NCBI GenBank assembly: GCA_045650505.1
Contig: JAZRRE010000014.1
Coordinates: 1-46,444, forward strand
Reading direction: 5' to 3'
DNA from: RGIG1681 sp045650505
GTDB taxonomy: Bacteria > Bacillota > Clostridia > Christensenellales > UBA1242
Length of the DNA stretch: 46,444 nt
Below the pieces are notes generated by a model. That model was not told where the DNA came from. It did no database searches and saw nothing but the letters and a program-made list of their open reading frames with translations. The position numbers and the translations under genes are program-made. Shown one piece after another: positions 33,243-40,894 of this stretch; within the stretch, counting starts at the first letter, position 1, and each line of letters begins with the position of its first letter.

Positions 33243-33288
33243 ATTTTTTCACCTCATAATATACATAAATATTATCATATATTTAACT

Positions 33289-34326
33289 ATGACAACAAAT
33301 AAAAAAAATGAAAATCACAAAAAAAATATTTTTTCTGAAAATTTATTTGACTCAATCTTAACACTTATCGTGTTTATTGTAATAATAATTATTATCTCTA
33401 ATCCCCAAAAATTTACAGATGGAACCGTGTCTGGATTGAAACTTTTTTTCTTTAATGTTTTGCCAGGATTATTTCCCTTTATGCTTCTCACAAAACTCAT
33501 AACTGAAATTGGATTAGTTTTTAAAGTCTGCCAAAAACTTGATAATTTTTCATATAAACTTTTTGGAACACCCGGAGTTTCTATTTATGCTTTTTTAATG
33601 AGCATTTTGTCAGGATACCCAATTGGTGCAAAAATCATTGCTGACCTTTATTCAAAAGGTCAAATAAGTGAAATCGAAGCAAAAAAAATGTCAATTTTTT
33701 GCACAACATCAGGACCAATTTTTATTATTGGAACAGTTGGAACTCTTATGTTTAAAAATTATAAATTCGGCATAATCATTTATATTTCTCACATATTGTC
33801 TAGCTTTTGTATTGGAGTTTTCTATAATCTTTTAACCAGGAATAAGGAACAAAAACAAAATAAAATTGTTATGTTTCAAAAACTTTTTGAACCGACAAAA
33901 AATACTAATATCATCTCAAAATGCATAACAGAAACCATTAACTCACTTTTTGTGGTTGGTGCATACATTACAATCTTTTATCTGCTTGGTGAACTCCTTG
34001 AAATAATTGGTGTTTTTAAATATTTAAATGTTATTATTTCAAAACCATTTAAAATGTTTGGTTTCACTGAATTAGAGTCATCAGGATTTGTTTATGGCAT
34101 TTTAGAAGTCACTAGAGGTGCAAAAGTTTTATCGTTATTTTCTTTCCAATCATCTATAATTCTTGCAACCGGAATTGTGTCGTTCAGCGGACTATCAATC
34201 ATTATGCAGTCAATGGCATTTTTAAAAGAAGCAAAAATAAAAACACACAACTTTGTTTTTGCAAAGTGTGTGCATTGTTTATTTTCAATGTTATTGTGTT
34301 TTTTATTCATCGTCATCATCAAGTGA
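33289..34326 (+). CDS. ylbJ: YlbJ-like sporulation integral membrane protein
   Basis: A 345-aa protein with about eight membrane segments of the nucleoside-recognition (Gate) type. Motifs SGLKLFFFNVLPGLFPFMLLT, SILSGYPIGAKI and TTSGPIFIIGTVG fit YlbJ, which in Bacillus is made in the mother cell and is needed for spore formation. Presence near tmcAL (ylbM) also fits Bacillus. There is no Shine-Dalgarno before the ATG and no clear sigma-A promoter. The last 24 bp overlap the 3' end of the convergent gene, and that gene's terminator is embedded in this coding sequence. Confidence 0.82.
   Translation: MTTNKKNENHKKNIFSENLFDSILTLIVFIVIIIIISNPQKFTDGTVSGLKLFFFNVLPGLFPFMLLTKLITEIGLVFKVCQKLDNFSYKLFGTPGVSIYAFLMSILSGYPIGAKIIADLYSKGQISEIEAKKMSIFCTTSGPIFIIGTVGTLMFKNYKFGIIIYISHILSSFCIGVFYNLLTRNKEQKQNKIVMFQKLFEPTKNTNIISKCITETINSLFVVGAYITIFYLLGELLEIIGVFKYLNVIISKPFKMFGFTELESSGFVYGILEVTRGAKVLSLFSFQSSIILATGIVSFSGLSIIMQSMAFLKEAKIKTHNFVFAKCVHCLFSMLLCFLFIVIIK
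34232..34272 (-). terminator. Terminator of the coiled-coil gene, inside ylbJ
   Basis: Stem of 11 bp with one bulged base (arms 34244-34255 and 34262-34272), followed on the minus strand by TTTTTATTTTT. It lies about 30 nt after the stop of the minus-strand gene and within the coding sequence of ylbJ. Confidence 0.75.
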
Positions 34327-34788
34327 AACCATATAAATATTTCTAATGGTTTTATCAAGTTCATCACGATTTCTTCTAACAACATTTAAGTTTTGGTCTA
34401 AATACATTTCAACTGAACGAAGCATTTTGTCAACATTTTCTTTTGTTACAGCATAAAGTTGAGCACATTTTTTATTTGCTTTATCAATCATTTCTTGTGC
34501 TGCTTGCTCACTCTTTTTGAAGATTTCAGAAGTGCTTACTAATTGTTCAGCACGAAACTCTGCTTCAGTAATAGTTCTTTTAGCCTCCGCTTGTGCATTA
34601 TTCATAATTTGTTCTTTTTTAGAGAGCACATAAGTTGCCTCTTGAATTGCTGTTGGCAAGTTTGCCTTAATTTCAGCAATAAGTGAAGCACACTTATCCA
34701 TATTAACAAGAGTTTTCTTACTCCATAAAAAATTCTTTGAGTTAACAAACTCTTGTTCAAGTTCACTAATAATTTGAACAATATCCAT
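34303..34788 (-). CDS. Coiled-coil protein of unknown function
   Basis: A 161-aa soluble, mostly helical protein: a charged N-terminal helix, a long central heptad-like segment (about 55-125) rich in Glu, Ala and Lys, and an acidic tail ending in DDDDE. It resembles the DivIVA-like or ATP-synthase-b-like helical proteins seen next to rsmD in some Clostridia, but I cannot assign a family. It is the last gene of alr-rsmD-coiled-coil, 22 nt after rsmD, so it may be linked to cell-envelope or division functions (inference from context only). Confidence 0.75.
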   Translation of the reverse strand: MDIVQIISELEQEFVNSKNFLWSKKTLVNMDKCASLIAEIKANLPTAIQEATYVLSKKEQIMNNAQAEAKRTITEAEFRAEQLVSTSEIFKKSEQAAQEMIDKANKKCAQLYAVTKENVDKMLRSVEMYLDQNLNVVRRNRDELDKTIRNIYMVSLDDDDE

Positions 34789-34810
34789 AGTTACTTCCTT
34801 CTCTATTAGC

Positions 34811-35359
34811 TTATCTAGAATATTTTAAAACATCAACAAAAGCAATTCCATACTTCTTTGACTTCTTTATTATATAACATTCATTCAAGTTTTGCAAGTC
34901 ATTTTGAAATTCGTGTTCAACAACAATAGTTGCACCATCATTTAAAAGTTCAAATTCTTTTAATTTCTCAAGCGCATTCATTGCAAAATCACTTTTGTAT
35001 GGTGGATCTAAATATACAAGGTCAAATTTAACACCCTTACTTTTTAAATCAGCTAATGCAGATAAATAATCACTTTTAATTATTTCAAAATCTTCAACCA
35101 TATTTTTTGTGTTAACTTTAATGGTTTTTATTGCCTTATCTGATGCATCAACAAAATAAACTTTTTCTGCCGACCTTGAAATGCACTCTGCACCAAACGC
35201 ACCACTTCCAGCAAATAAATCTAGAACAACATTTCCAGCAATTTCATCAAAAATTAAATTAAAAATAGATTCTTTAACTCTAGCAAGAGTTGGTCTTGTT
35301 TCTGTTGAATCAACAGCTTGAAGTTTTCTTGCTCTATATTTACCTGTTATTATTTGCAT
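34811..35359 (-). CDS. rsmD: 16S rRNA (guanine-966-N2)-methyltransferase RsmD
   Basis: The 182-aa product starts MQIITGKYRARKLQAVD, then RPTLARVKESIFNLI, the AdoMet motif VLDLFAGSGAFGAE and the catalytic DPPY. It methylates G966 of 16S rRNA in the 30S subunit. It follows alr after 12 nt. CoaD, its usual neighbour, is not present. Confidence 0.95.
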   Translation of the reverse strand: MQIITGKYRARKLQAVDSTETRPTLARVKESIFNLIFDEIAGNVVLDLFAGSGAFGAECISRSAEKVYFVDASDKAIKTIKVNTKNMVEDFEIIKSDYLSALADLKSKGVKFDLVYLDPPYKSDFAMNALEKLKEFELLNDGATIVVEHEFQNDLQNLNECYIIKKSKKYGIAFVDVLKYSR

Positions 35360-35371
35360 TATCTCACCTTT

Positions 35372-36430
35372 TTATGACACATATTTTCTTTCAATTCTAT
35401 TAGATAGTCTAACGATTATTTCATAATCAATTGTATCACACCAAGTTGCCATATCACAAATAAAAATTTGTTTATTTTTACTCCTTCCAATAAGCACAAC
35501 TTCATCACAAATTTTTGTATCAATTTTAGTTATATCCACAAGCATTGTATCCATACAAATTGCAACTATTTTTGCATACTTTCCATTTATTAAAACATAA
35601 CCATTTTTAACTATATTTCGCATAATGCCATCACCATAACCAATACCAACAATCGCAAGTCTTTTCTTTTCACTTGCAACAAACACCGCAGAGTATCCAG
35701 CTGTTTCATTCTTCTCTAAATTTTGAATATCTAAAATTCTACTTTTAAGTGTTATTGTTTGATAACTTTTATCAGTATAGAGAACCATTCCTGCCCTAAC
35801 CATATCAAACCCGTTTTTATAAATAATTCCATCTGAATTTGCCAAATGATAAATGCAATTTAAGGCAAAATTTTCAAGACAAAATTTCTTTACTTTCAAA
35901 AACTTATCGAATTGAAAATTTGCATATTTTTCATTATTTGCACCGAAATAATGTGAAAATACACCACTTATAACAATTTTTTGCGATTTTTTAATATTTG
36001 TTAAAGCTTCAAAAATTTCTCTTTTTGTTTTAAAACCAAAGCGATTCATTCCCGTGTTAATTGCAATATGTACCTTAACTATTTCATTTAAAAATTTAAC
36101 TTCTTTTAGCAAAACACTCAATGATTCAAAGTTTGAAATTGTGATTTCTGCACCTGATTTTATCAGTCCTTTTAACCCATTATAAACTGGGTCTAAAATC
36201 ACAATTGGTTTGCTAACAATTTTTCTAATATCATAAAATTCTTTTGCTGAAGATACTGCAAAATAATCAGCAAAATTATTCAAATTTTTACACACTTCTT
36301 TTGCACCAAAACCATAGCAATTTGCCTTTGCAACAACACATAGTTTCTGGTTATGTTTTAATAATTTTCTTACATTTGCCAAATTGTTTTTTATTGCTCT
36401 TAAATTCACTTCTAAAATCGATATTTTCAT
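35372..36430 (-). CDS. alr: Alanine racemase
   Basis: PLP enzyme that makes D-alanine for peptidoglycan. The roughly 352-aa product has the PLP lysine in VVAKANCYGFG (about residue 35), NTGMNRFGF, HLANSDG and the AGYSAVF tyrosine region of the C-terminal beta-barrel, then GYGDG and MDTMLVD. It is rather divergent and AT-rich but complete. The ATG at 36430 is chosen over an in-frame GTG at 36436 because AAAAGG then lies 5 nt upstream. Confidence 0.92.
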   Translation of the reverse strand: MKISILEVNLRAIKNNLANVRKLLKHNQKLCVVAKANCYGFGAKEVCKNLNNFADYFAVSSAKEFYDIRKIVSKPIVILDPVYNGLKGLIKSGAEITISNFESLSVLLKEVKFLNEIVKVHIAINTGMNRFGFKTKREIFEALTNIKKSQKIVISGVFSHYFGANNEKYANFQFDKFLKVKKFCLENFALNCIYHLANSDGIIYKNGFDMVRAGMVLYTDKSYQTITLKSRILDIQNLEKNETAGYSAVFVASEKKRLAIVGIGYGDGIMRNIVKNGYVLINGKYAKIVAICMDTMLVDITKIDTKICDEVVLIGRSKNKQIFICDMATWCDTIDYEIIVRLSNRIERKYVS

Positions 36431-36451
36431 CACCACCTTTTTATATTTTAT

Positions 36452-36490
36452 TCACACAAAAAAAGCATTGTGAAATTCACAATGCTTTTT
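36452..36490 (-). terminator. Intrinsic terminator after metG
   Basis: A 13-bp perfect stem (36461-36473 with 36477-36489, loop of 3) with a T-run on the minus strand. It separates metG from alr, whose promoter must overlap it or lie in metG. Confidence 0.9.
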
Positions 36491-36503
36491 GTTTTAATAT
36501 AGA

Positions 36504-38093
36504 TTAGTTGTTTTTAGATTCTTCGATTTTTGCAAGTTCTTCAAGTTCTTTTTGAATGTCAAGTCTTGGGAATAAAATTCCAAGTTCATCAACAACCTCA
36601 CCTGCATTCAAGTTGTAATATTCTTTTGTTTCATCATAATCATATTTTTCAATATGAAGAGCATCAGCAACTTTTTTAGCACAATCAGGAAGAAATGCTG
36701 ATAAAAGAATTGTTCCAATTCTAATTGCTTCAAGCAAGTTGCGAAGAACAGTTCCAAGTCTATTTTTCTTATCTTCATCTTTTGCGAGTCTATAAGGTTC
36801 TGTCACTTCAATATATTTATTTGCTTTTGAGAAAATATCAAAAATGCTAGCAAGTGCTTTTGAAACATCAAAGTTTGTTTCAATATATTTTTTAGCATCT
36901 TGTGCTGATTTAAACACTGTTTGTTTTAAATCATCGTCAATAGGTTCTTCATCTTTTGCTTCAGGGATCACACTTCCACAATACTTTTTAAGCATTGAGA
37001 ATGTTCTTGAAACAAGGTTTCCATAGTTGTTTGCAAGGTCACTATTAATTCTTTCTAAAAAGAGTTCTGTTGAATAGTTACCGTCTGAACCAAATGGAAT
37101 TTCACGAAGCAAGATATATCTTACAGCGTCTGGTGTATATCTTGGAGCTAAAATTCTTGGGTCAACACATTCAACACTGTTAACAGTTTTACTTTTTGAA
37201 AGCTTATCTCCACCAAAAAGAAGCCAACCATGACCAAACACACGCTTTGGAAGTGGAATATCAAGAGCCATTAAAATTGCTGGCCAAATGATTGCGTGGA
37301 AACGAACAATTTCTTTTCCAATAACATGAACATCTGCTGGCCAGAATTTCTTGAAAAGTGAATCATCTTCACTGCCATATCCAAGACCTGTGATATAGTT
37401 TGTGAGAGCATCAATCCAAACATAAACAGTATGCTTTGAATCAAAGTCAACAGGCACCCCCCATTTAACACTTGTTCTTGAAACACAAAGGTCGTCAAGA
37501 CCAGGTTTTATGAAATTGTTTACCATTTCATTGATTCTTGATTGTGGTTGTAAAAATTCAGGGTTATTTTTATATAACTCTAATAATTTATCACCAAATT
37601 CTGAAAGTTTAAAGAAATACGATTCTTCTTCTTGGTCAACAACATCTCTGTGACAATCAGGACACTTTCCATCAACAAGTTGAGATTCTGTCCAGAAAGA
37701 TTCACAAGGAACACAATATTTTCCCTTATAAGATGATTTATAAATGTAACCTTTGTCATAAAGTTCTTTAAATATTTTTTGAACTGCTGCAACATGATAA
37801 TCATCAGTTGTTCTAATAAATTTATCATAATCAACCTTTAAAAGTTTCCAAAGGTCTTTTGCATCAGCAATCATTTCATCAAGGTATTCCATTTCAGTTT
37901 TGCCAGCACTTTTTGCTGCTTGAGCAATTTTTTGACCATGCTCATCTGTTCCTGTCATAAAAAATACTCCTTTTCCTAAAAGTTTGTTAAATCTTGCAAC
38001 CGCATCGCAAATAACAGTTGTATAACAATTTCCAAGAGTAAATTTTCTGCTTGGATAGTATATTGGTGTGGTAATATAAAATTTTTCTGCCAT
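36504..38093 (-). CDS. metG: Methionyl-tRNA synthetase with TLGN in place of HIGH
   Basis: Class I synthetase. The 529-aa protein has FYITTPIYYPS, then KFTLGNCYTT where most MetRS have HIGHxY, FMTGTDEHGQKI, a four-cysteine zinc knuckle (CVPC and CPDC), VWIDALTNY, and the second signature as DKLSKSKTVNS. There is no C-terminal tRNA-binding EMAP domain. TrpRS uses a similar TxGN variant, so activity is plausible. AGGAG lies upstream of the ATG. It is preceded by a 200-nt leader with its own promoter and a 43-codon ORF. Confidence 0.93.
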   Translation of the reverse strand: MAEKFYITTPIYYPSRKFTLGNCYTTVICDAVARFNKLLGKGVFFMTGTDEHGQKIAQAAKSAGKTEMEYLDEMIADAKDLWKLLKVDYDKFIRTTDDYHVAAVQKIFKELYDKGYIYKSSYKGKYCVPCESFWTESQLVDGKCPDCHRDVVDQEEESYFFKLSEFGDKLLELYKNNPEFLQPQSRINEMVNNFIKPGLDDLCVSRTSVKWGVPVDFDSKHTVYVWIDALTNYITGLGYGSEDDSLFKKFWPADVHVIGKEIVRFHAIIWPAILMALDIPLPKRVFGHGWLLFGGDKLSKSKTVNSVECVDPRILAPRYTPDAVRYILLREIPFGSDGNYSTELFLERINSDLANNYGNLVSRTFSMLKKYCGSVIPEAKDEEPIDDDLKQTVFKSAQDAKKYIETNFDVSKALASIFDIFSKANKYIEVTEPYRLAKDEDKKNRLGTVLRNLLEAIRIGTILLSAFLPDCAKKVADALHIEKYDYDETKEYYNLNAGEVVDELGILFPRLDIQKELEELAKIEESKNN

Positions 38094-38140
38094 TTTTTTC
38101 TCCTAATAATTTAATAATGTTAAATGAATGAATAATAATT

Positions 38141-38272
38141 CTAAATATTTCGTCCCTGCACCGGGCACATTCGTTTCACATTATCAAGTTTCAAGTTTAC
38201 ACAAGAAAATTTTAGCAAATCACTTGCTAAACAAAAACCACTATTAAGCCCTGTTTTTATCAATTTTCTCAT
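38141..38272 (-). CDS. Small ORF (43 codons) in the metG leader
   Basis: An ATG at 38272 is preceded by GGAG with ideal 6-nt spacing and by a strong promoter about 20 nt upstream, so translation is likely. The 43-residue peptide has three cysteines at 14, 24 and 36 and ends CPVQGRNI. The last dozen codons include CGA, CCG and CAG, which are rare in the neighbourhood. I do not recognise it. It could be a leader peptide controlling metG, a small protein in its own right, or a chance ORF on a conserved RNA. Its stop lies about 45 nt before the metG start codon. Confidence 0.5.
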   Translation of the reverse strand: MRKLIKTGLNSGFCLASDLLKFSCVNLKLDNVKRMCPVQGRNI

Positions 38273-38296
38273 ATAAATCTCCAAAAATACAAAATC

Positions 38297-38325
38297 ATTA
38301 TATCATTTAAAACATCAACTTTCAA
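38297..38325 (-). promoter_or_regulatory. Promoter of the metG leader
   Basis: TTGAAA (38320-38325), 17-nt spacer, perfect TATAAT (38297-38302) on the minus strand. The leader to metG is about 195 nt. Confidence 0.8.
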
Positions 38326-38344
38326 CTTATTTATAAAAAACTTT

Positions 38345-38385
38345 TATTTTTTAAATTTAAAAACACTAACTATCGTTAGTGTTTT
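38345..38385 (-). terminator. Terminator after the LUD gene
   Basis: An 11-bp perfect stem (38360-38370 with 38375-38385, loop TATC), followed on the minus strand by T-rich sequence, 75 nt after the LUD stop. Confidence 0.75.
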
Positions 38386-38459
38386 AGTTTGTTTTATTTC
38401 TAATCTTATAAACTTTTTATTTGTGAAATATAAATAAAACATAAGACTTTCATTTTTAT

Positions 38460-39065
38460 CTAAAATCCTAAATCTTCTGCAATTAAAATCACTTCATATT
38501 CACAACCTGTTGGTTTCTTTAAAAATATTGATAAATTTCTGCAAATTCTTTGATTGCTGTCACAATCATAACACTTATCAGCTTTAATTGCACAAGGTGT
38601 ATTCATACATAATCTTTTTGCGTTTAGTGGAGCAGCAACATTTCTTGCTCTATAAATTGCATCTTCTAAAGTTTCAGAAATTTTATTTTGACCAATCACA
38701 AAATAAACATCATCACAACCAAAAGTTGCAGCGGCAACACGATTTCCTGTGTTGTCAATATTAACAATTTCCCCTTTAAGAGAAATTGCATTAACTGAAG
38801 AAATATAAACCTGTGAACGAACAGCATCTTTTCTTGTTTGTTTAATTTCCCCCATATCACTTAAATTCATATGCCAATAAACCGTATTATGTTTATTTAA
38901 TTTATCAAAAAGATTCATTTCTTTAATTGTAACAGACCCACCAAATCCAACTGTTTTTTTATCTATTTTATTATCGATATATTCACACGCTTGCTCTTTA
39001 TTTTCAAAAACACTAACTTTATAACCAAGTTTTTCTAGATTATCTTTTAAAATTTGAATTTTCAT
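38460..39065 (-). CDS. LUD-domain (LutC/YkgG-like) protein
   Basis: A 201-aa protein of the LUD family (former DUF162). Recognised from VGFGGSVTIKEM, NAISLKGEIVNIDNTGNRVAA, FVIGQNKI and a cysteine-rich C-terminus with six cysteines (CMNTPC, CYDC and later) before ICRNLSIFLKKP. LUD proteins of the LutC type take part in lactate use with LutA and LutB. Neither is present here, so the role is open. The extra cysteines suggest a metal or Fe-S site. GAGGT lies before the ATG. Confidence 0.85.
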   Translation of the reverse strand: MKIQILKDNLEKLGYKVSVFENKEQACEYIDNKIDKKTVGFGGSVTIKEMNLFDKLNKHNTVYWHMNLSDMGEIKQTRKDAVRSQVYISSVNAISLKGEIVNIDNTGNRVAAATFGCDDVYFVIGQNKISETLEDAIYRARNVAAPLNAKRLCMNTPCAIKADKCYDCDSNQRICRNLSIFLKKPTGCEYEVILIAEDLGF

Positions 39066-39100
39066 AACAACCTCAAATCATCATTTTCTTTTCTGTAAAT

Positions 39101-39137
39101 AAAAAAATTCTAAACTGAACAAACGTTCAATTTAGAA
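39101..39137 (-). terminator. Terminator after tRNA-Lys(CTT)
   Basis: A 13-bp stem with one G-U pair (39108-39120 with 39125-39137, loop of 4), followed by seven T on the minus strand. Confidence 0.9.
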
Positions 39138-39143
39138 TGTGAA

Positions 39144-39219
39144 TGGTGGACCTTCGGGGGTTCGAACCCCGGACAATCCGATTAAGAGTCGGGCGCTCTA
39201 CCAGCTGAGCTAAAGGTCC
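39144..39219 (-). tRNA. tRNA-Lys (anticodon CTT)
   Basis: Cloverleaf read on the minus strand: acceptor GGACCTT pairs with AAGGTCC, D-arm AGCTCAGCTGGTAGAGC, anticodon loop CTCTTAA, T-arm GGTTCGAACC, discriminator A and encoded CCA. A separate promoter and terminator flank it. Confidence 0.97.
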
Positions 39220-39240
39220 ATATCTTTAAATAACATACTT

Positions 39241-39268
39241 ATTATATCACAACATTTCAAAAAATCAA
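39241..39268 (-). promoter_or_regulatory. Promoter of tRNA-Lys(CTT)
   Basis: TTGATT (39263-39268), 16-nt spacer, perfect TATAAT (39241-39246) on the minus strand. Confidence 0.75.
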
Positions 39269-39298
39269 CTGAATTTATAAAATTTATTAAAAAAAGTA

Positions 39299-39333
39299 TT
39301 AAAAAGAAAAAGAGTCAATTAACTTGACTCTTT
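39299..39333 (-). terminator. Intrinsic terminator after the SHOCT-like membrane gene
   Basis: AAAGAGTCAA and TTGACTCTTT arms (39309-39318 and 39324-39333, loop of 5) with T-rich sequence following on the minus strand; it includes the stop codon. Confidence 0.85.
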
Positions 39334-40104
39334 ATTTTTCGTTTTTAAAAGTTTGCTATCTTTCATTATATTGTTTCTTATTTTCTCATATTCATCTTTT
39401 GTAAGCACTTTGCTATTTTTTAAATTTTTAAGTTTTAAAAGTTTATATTCAAACTCATCAATGTCATATTTGTTTTTATATAATTTTGGCTTAAATTCTT
39501 TATTATCATCATTTTCAGTTTTTATTACAACCTTTTTATTTTCTTCTTTATTATTTGTCTTTAAACCCCTCAATTTCATAACCAAAAAAACAATTGACAT
39601 TATAGATAAAATAATTATCGAAATATCAATAATATAGAACAACCAAGCATATTTATGTCCTGCAAAACTTCTTCCATTTAAACAAATTCCAATAATACCA
39701 AGTGTTATTGAAATCAAGTCAACCAACACAGCTAAAAAAATTACAACACCTTTTGATTTAACTTTTTTCTCAACTCCTTTTTCAATGCTTGAATTTTTTA
39801 TCATTTTAAATTGTTTAAAAAGCACTATTTGACGAATCAATGAAATTAAATCAAAAATAGCAACAATAATGAGAGCTATCGACAAAATGATTATTCCCAC
39901 CATTGAATAATCAAAGTTCACCGTTCCACCAAATGATACATTTGAAGCTGCATTATTAACCCCAGCAACACTTTCTGCAGATTGTCTTATAAAACTTAAT
40001 CCAACAGAAACATAAATTCCATACACACCACCAAATATCAACACAAGCAACAGTGTTAGTGATGTTGCAATATAAAAAAATGAAATTTTATTAGACGTTT
40101 TCAT
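39319..40104 (-). CDS. Four-helix membrane protein with a SHOCT-like C-terminus
   Basis: A 261-aa protein. Hydrophobic segments lie at about residues 9-31, 66-90, 119-141 and 151-176. A lysine-rich linker follows and the end (DIDEFEYKLLKLKNL to EYEKIRNNIM) resembles a SHOCT domain, a short C-terminal module that may promote oligomerisation. Function unknown; no enzymatic motif is seen. A weak AAGGTG precedes the ATG. Next are two genes of small coiled-coil proteins on the same strand, separated by a terminator. Confidence 0.7.
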   Translation of the reverse strand: MKTSNKISFFYIATSLTLLLVLIFGGVYGIYVSVGLSFIRQSAESVAGVNNAASNVSFGGTVNFDYSMVGIIILSIALIIVAIFDLISLIRQIVLFKQFKMIKNSSIEKGVEKKVKSKGVVIFLAVLVDLISITLGIIGICLNGRSFAGHKYAWLFYIIDISIIILSIMSIVFLVMKLRGLKTNNKEENKKVVIKTENDDNKEFKPKLYKNKYDIDEFEYKLLKLKNLKNSKVLTKDEYEKIRNNIMKDSKLLKTKNKESS

Positions 40105-40183
40105 AATTCACCTTTATTCATAGTTTTATGAAAAAATGCAAATTTTATTCATTTTTCGATAAATTATCTTAAAATTTTGCAAA

Positions 40184-40213
40184 TAAAAAGACACAAAAAA
40201 TATTGTGTCCTTT
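40184..40213 (-). terminator. Terminator after the small coiled-coil pair
   Basis: Arms 40186-40196 and 40203-40213 form an 11-bp stem with a G-U pair; TTTTTATTT follows on the minus strand. Confidence 0.75.
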
Positions 40214-40223
40214 AAAATTTTAA

Positions 40224-40493
40224 TTATTGTGGTTGAGATTGATTCTTTTCCTCTTCTTTTGCAATCATAATTGAGTTTTCAAGATTGATTAAATCAGCAA
40301 TCATCGAATTAACATTTTCATCTGCATGGGTGCACATTTGTTCTTTCAAATCAGCAATAATTTCTTTAACAAGTGAAGAATCTACACCAAGAACATATAA
40401 ATATTCTTCAAGCACTATTTCAAGTTCATCATGTTCTCTTTGCAAATCTTCGAGTGATTTTTTCTCTAATACCGGAGCAGCTTTTGTTTTCAT
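40224..40493 (-). CDS. Small acidic coiled-coil protein
   Basis: An 89-aa protein, no membrane segment or signal. An N-terminal basic stretch is followed by a Glu-rich amphipathic helix (SLEDLQREHDELEIVLEEY) and a second helix pair; one Cys. I do not recognise it. GGAGG lies before the ATG, 12 nt after the stop of the preceding gene. The two genes form a pair behind one strong promoter and may encode partner proteins (inference). Confidence 0.65.
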   Translation of the reverse strand: MKTKAAPVLEKKSLEDLQREHDELEIVLEEYLYVLGVDSSLVKEIIADLKEQMCTHADENVNSMIADLINLENSIMIAKEEEKNQSQPQ

Positions 40494-40505
40494 AATATTT
40501 CCTCC

Positions 40506-40805
40506 TTACATTGACATTCCAGATTCATTTACAGGTCCTGCATTTGAATTAAGTTTCCTTTCTAATCTTTGAATATCTTTATCAATCTTTCCAAGTGAAA
40601 TGATTTCGTATTCTAAATCAGCGTTACCAAGTTGAAGTTCTCCTGCTTGAACAGCTGAAATCACCAAATCAATATCACTTTCATTTACATTCATTTCTCT
40701 TAACACTTTACAAATATTTTTGTAAACCTTTTTTCGAATACCACGCCTTTCAAATAGACGTCTTTGAATTCCGCTATTTCCTTTAGATTGTTTTGAATTA
40801 CCCAT
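40506..40805 (-). CDS. Small protein with basic N-terminus and helical core
   Basis: A 99-aa protein. The first 30 residues are very basic (RRLFERRGIRKK), typical of RNA or DNA contact, followed by helices and an acidic middle; the C-terminus is Asn/Gly/Met-rich. No known family. GAGGT lies 6 nt before the ATG. It leads the two-gene unit and has the most consensus-like promoter in the window with a leader of only about 13 nt. Confidence 0.65.
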   Translation of the reverse strand: MGNSKQSKGNSGIQRRLFERRGIRKKVYKNICKVLREMNVNESDIDLVISAVQAGELQLGNADLEYEIISLGKIDKDIQRLERKLNSNAGPVNESGMSM

Positions 40806-40824
40806 TCTCTACCTCATCTAGGAT

Positions 40825-40853
40825 ATTATATCACAATCATATAAAAATGTCAA
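40825..40853 (-). promoter_or_regulatory. Consensus promoter of the small coiled-coil pair
   Basis: Perfect TTGACA (40848-40853), 17-nt spacer, perfect TATAAT (40825-40830) on the minus strand. Confidence 0.9.
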
Positions 40854-40894
40854 TATTGGTTTTATTTCTGTAACTGAATTTACTTAAAATTCAT

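Larger units (their letters stand above)
38094..38459. other. Gene-poor stretch: metG leader
   Basis: This 366-bp interval holds, on the minus strand, a promoter (38297-38325), a small ORF (38141-38272) and the terminator of the LUD gene (38351-38385). No T-box or SAM-riboswitch signature was seen on reading. A GC-rich patch (about 38150-38176) stands out in the AT-rich background. Confidence 0.6.

Noticed and set aside
38094..38280. T-box or SAM riboswitch upstream of metG
   Set aside because: The conserved T-box antiterminator and SAM-I core were not found on reading, and no terminator lies just before metG.
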